64,000 bases of DNA, from assembly GCA_020638975.1 (NCBI GenBank), contig JACKHN010000006.1:310001-374000 (forward strand), in the 5' to 3' direction. The notes beneath the pieces are model-generated. The model saw only the letters and a program-made list of their open reading frames with translations. It ran no database searches and was not told the origin of the DNA. This document shows positions 62,230 through 64,000 of this stretch, one piece after another. A program made the position numbers and the translations under genes. The DNA is from Planctomycetaceae bacterium. GTDB taxonomy: Bacteria > Planctomycetota > Planctomycetia > Pirellulales > Pirellulaceae. Every line of letters begins with the position of its first letter. The stretch's first letter is position 1.

Positions 62230-64000
62230 ATGGTGTCGATGTTGACCCGCTGGACTACTTGGCGACGCACTCGGTTGGCCGCTGCAAAGCGACGTCTCCG
62301 TGTGCGATTTCAGCACGCGGAACGCTTAGAGTCGCGGCTGTTGCTGGCAACTGCGGAGGGAGCTCCTTTTGAGTTTAGTGGTGTTGTGGATACGAGCAGT
62401 TTGGTTGGCACCTTCTCTGCCTCAATCGACTGGGGAGATGGAACTGTCGCGCCGGCGGTCGTTTCTGGAGGTGGCAGCGGGGCGTTAGTTGGGCGAGTTG
62501 ATTACAGCTACGACACAGCGAACTTCTTTGATTCGCAGCTTAAGAAGGATCTCTTTCAGCAGGCGGTGGACTCCGTTTTCTCTCGCTTAGGTGACGACCT
62601 TCAAGCGATTGCTCCCGGCGGAATGAATTCGTGGGTCGCGGATTTCTCGCATCCTGCGACAGGGCAGCCGCAGACCATCACGGATCTGCAGGTGTCGGCC
62701 AACGAGATCGTTATCTTTGCGGGAGGACGAGAATTAGGAACGACGCTCGGCATCGGTGGACCGGGAGGATACAGTGTGAGCTGCTTGCTCGCATCGTTCT
62801 GTGAAACGGTCGCGACTCGCGGAGAAGTCGGTGCTCGGTCGCAAGCAGGCGATCCACCGCCTGTTGATTTCGGACCTTGGGGTGGTTCAATCGCATTTGA
62901 TGTAACGACTGACTTTTACTACTCGCAGACAATCGACGACATCGGTACACAACAAGCTGATTTCCTGTCGGTCGCGATGCACGAGGTGGCGCATTTGCTT
63001 GGGTTTGGAGCATCGCCTGCGTGGAAGACTTACAGCACGGCGGGTGTCTATAACGGCCCCGCATCGCGAGTTTCTAATGGGGGCCAGGGCGTTTCCCTCT
63101 CACCCGACGGGAGTCATTGGGCGAGTGGGACAAAAAGCAATGGCCAAGAAGTTGCGTTAGACCCGTCGTTGACGTCGGGCACACGAACCCTACTCACTCC
63201 GCTTGATTGGGCCGGGTTGGACGACGTCGGTTGGGAACTGCTCCAACCGACAGCGACCGTCAGCGGCTCTCATGTTTATGGAGATGACGGCGTTTATGAA
63301 ATCACGTTAACGCTCGCGTCGAGTGCCGGTGGCGCACTTGTGAGTAATCAGCACGCGACGATTATTAATGTGGCACCAATGTTGACTCCGGCGAGTGATC
63401 TATCGGTGGGATTCGGCCAAGAGTTTACAATCGTGGACTTGGGTGTTTTCACCGACCCAGGTTTTGGGGTAAATGAGGCCTTTTCCTACACGATCGATTG
63501 GGGCGATGGATCGACGCTGGGCAGCGGTACGGCGAGCATCGATTTAGCCGGCAGTTCTGGCGTCGCAACCAGGGGATCTTACAATGGGTCGCATTCTTAT
63601 GCGAACGGCGGTATCTACGATGTACTCTTAACGATCGTAGACGACGATGGCGGATCCGATACGGCTCAATTGCAAATCACTGTGGCCCCTGGTTTATCGG
63701 TCGAAATTACCGCAGATCAGATCGCGGAAAACGACGGGAACGATGCCACGAGTGTGTCGATTACTCGCCATACAAATGACCTGAGTCAACCGCTAACGGT
63801 GTATTTAGCCACCGACGCTTCTGAGATAAGCATACCCAGTAGTGTCGAGTTCCTTGCCGGGGAAGCGACCATTGTCGTCGCGGTGCATGCGGTTGACGAC
63901 GATCTCTTGGATGGAACACAAGGCGTGAGCGTCACGGCGACCGCCCCAGGCTTCCTCGAAGGCCGCGACAATCTCATAGTCGTCGACCATGAAACGCTTA
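62230..64000 (+). CDS. LEPR-XLL surface metalloprotease with PKD and Calx-beta-like domains (3' end outside window)
   Basis: An open frame that runs off the right edge (590 codons visible). The N-terminus is Arg-rich and carries the LEPR-XLL-type motif ERLESRLLLA at about 31-40. A short PKD-like segment (SIDWGDGTVAPAVV) follows, then a metalloprotease domain with HEVAH at 251-255 in MHEVAHLLGFG. The metzincin third ligand position is Ala, but SHW at 295-297 offers a His as in leishmanolysin-type enzymes, and the domain ends with LTPLDWAGLDDVGWEL. From about 340 come PKD-like domains (YTIDWGDGS, SYANGGIYDVLLTIVDDDGG) and from about 495 a Calx-beta-like domain. ATG 62230 is the chosen start; ATG 62239 or GTG 62179 are possible. 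Confidence 0.75.
   Translation, partial: MVSMLTRWTTWRRTRLAAAKRRLRVRFQHAERLESRLLLATAEGAPFEFSGVVDTSSLVGTFSASIDWGDGTVAPAVVSGGGSGALVGRVDYSYDTANFFDSQLKKDLFQQAVDSVFSRLGDDLQAIAPGGMNSWVADFSHPATGQPQTITDLQVSANEIVIFAGGRELGTTLGIGGPGGYSVSCLLASFCETVATRGEVGARSQAGDPPPVDFGPWGGSIAFDVTTDFYYSQTIDDIGTQQADFLSVAMHEVAHLLGFGASPAWKTYSTAGVYNGPASRVSNGGQGVSLSPDGSHWASGTKSNGQEVALDPSLTSGTRTLLTPLDWAGLDDVGWELLQPTATVSGSHVYGDDGVYEITLTLASSAGGALVSNQHATIINVAPMLTPASDLSVGFGQEFTIVDLGVFTDPGFGVNEAFSYTIDWGDGSTLGSGTASIDLAGSSGVATRGSYNGSHSYANGGIYDVLLTIVDDDGGSDTAQLQITVAPGLSVEITADQIAENDGNDATSVSITRHTNDLSQPLTVYLATDASEISIPSSVEFLAGEATIVVAVHAVDDDLLDGTQGVSVTATAPGFLEGRDNLIVVDHETL

Overview
This 64 kb window looks like a chromosomal segment of a planctomycete (phylum Planctomycetota; a Pirellulales-like relative is an inference). 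The evidence is the co-occurrence of families typical of that phylum: DUF1549/DUF1553 and DUF1501 proteins, a DUF1559 pseudopilin with its small lipoprotein, DUF1571, PmoA-like (DUF6807), several sulfatases, twin-arginine Gfo/Idh/MocA oxidoreductases, LEPR-XLL surface proteins, TDAG-type leucine-rich repeat proteins and Ser/Thr kinases. Genes run in short units on both strands. No phage, plasmid or CRISPR locus is visible. Housekeeping anchors are tRNA-Phe, rpsU, uvrB, nadC and glpD.

Layout. 1-6.5 kb: the start of a Ser/Thr kinase, a D-2-hydroxyacid dehydrogenase, a DoxX-type membrane protein translationally coupled to an exported Gfo/Idh/MocA oxidoreductase, a sugar isomerase-like TIM barrel and a small membrane protein. 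6.8-13 kb: two convergent DUF1501 proteins, the second in an operon with a 1135-residue LamG/PA14/DUF1549/DUF1553 protein. 13-17.5 kb: two beta-lactamase-fold serine hydrolases, tRNA-Phe and rpsU. 17.5-25.2 kb, mostly minus strand: PmoA-like protein, two sulfatases, a protein with a haem-like motif, an alpha/beta hydrolase and DUF1571. 25.3-30.3 kb: metallo-beta-lactamase-fold hydrolase, two more Gfo/Idh/MocA proteins and an LRR lipoprotein. 30.3-37.7 kb: pseudopilin and lipoprotein, a zinc-ribbon Ser/Thr kinase, an FG-GAP protein flanked by two inverted-repeat elements, and an ECF sigma/anti-sigma pair. 37.7-48.9 kb: acidic lipoprotein, uvrB, a ComEA-like HhH protein, nadC, a beta-helix/dockerin surface protein, glpD, an LRR protein, and a haloalkane-dehalogenase-like hydrolase overlapping an RDD protein. 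49-54 kb: small Cys protein, SDR, PhoD phosphatase and a secreted protein. 54.7-61.7 kb: a lipid-type module (alpha-oxoamine synthase and GT2 glycosyltransferase coupled by ATGA, divergent from an RND/MMPL exporter), then an alpha/beta hydrolase and a luciferase-like flavin oxidoreductase. 62.2-64 kb: the start of a large LEPR-XLL metalloprotease with PKD and Calx-beta-like domains.

The least conventional content lies between the genes. At least four families of dispersed structured repeats are present: (a) a 180-bp inverted-repeat element holding three 44-bp double-hairpin units, two direct copies flanking the FG-GAP gene; (b) a MITE-like element with a perfect 15-bp terminal inverted repeat at 15.1 kb and a diverged, inverted copy at 54.4 kb; (c) an approximately 90-bp element sitting directly after stop codons at 8.1, 35.3 and 53.9 kb; (d) a long-hairpin element at 5.0 and 31.9 kb with a deleted form at 61.9 kb. 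The protein-level system most worth following is the oxoamine synthase/glycosyltransferase/RND module, which could make and export a sphingolipid-like or other amino-lipid.
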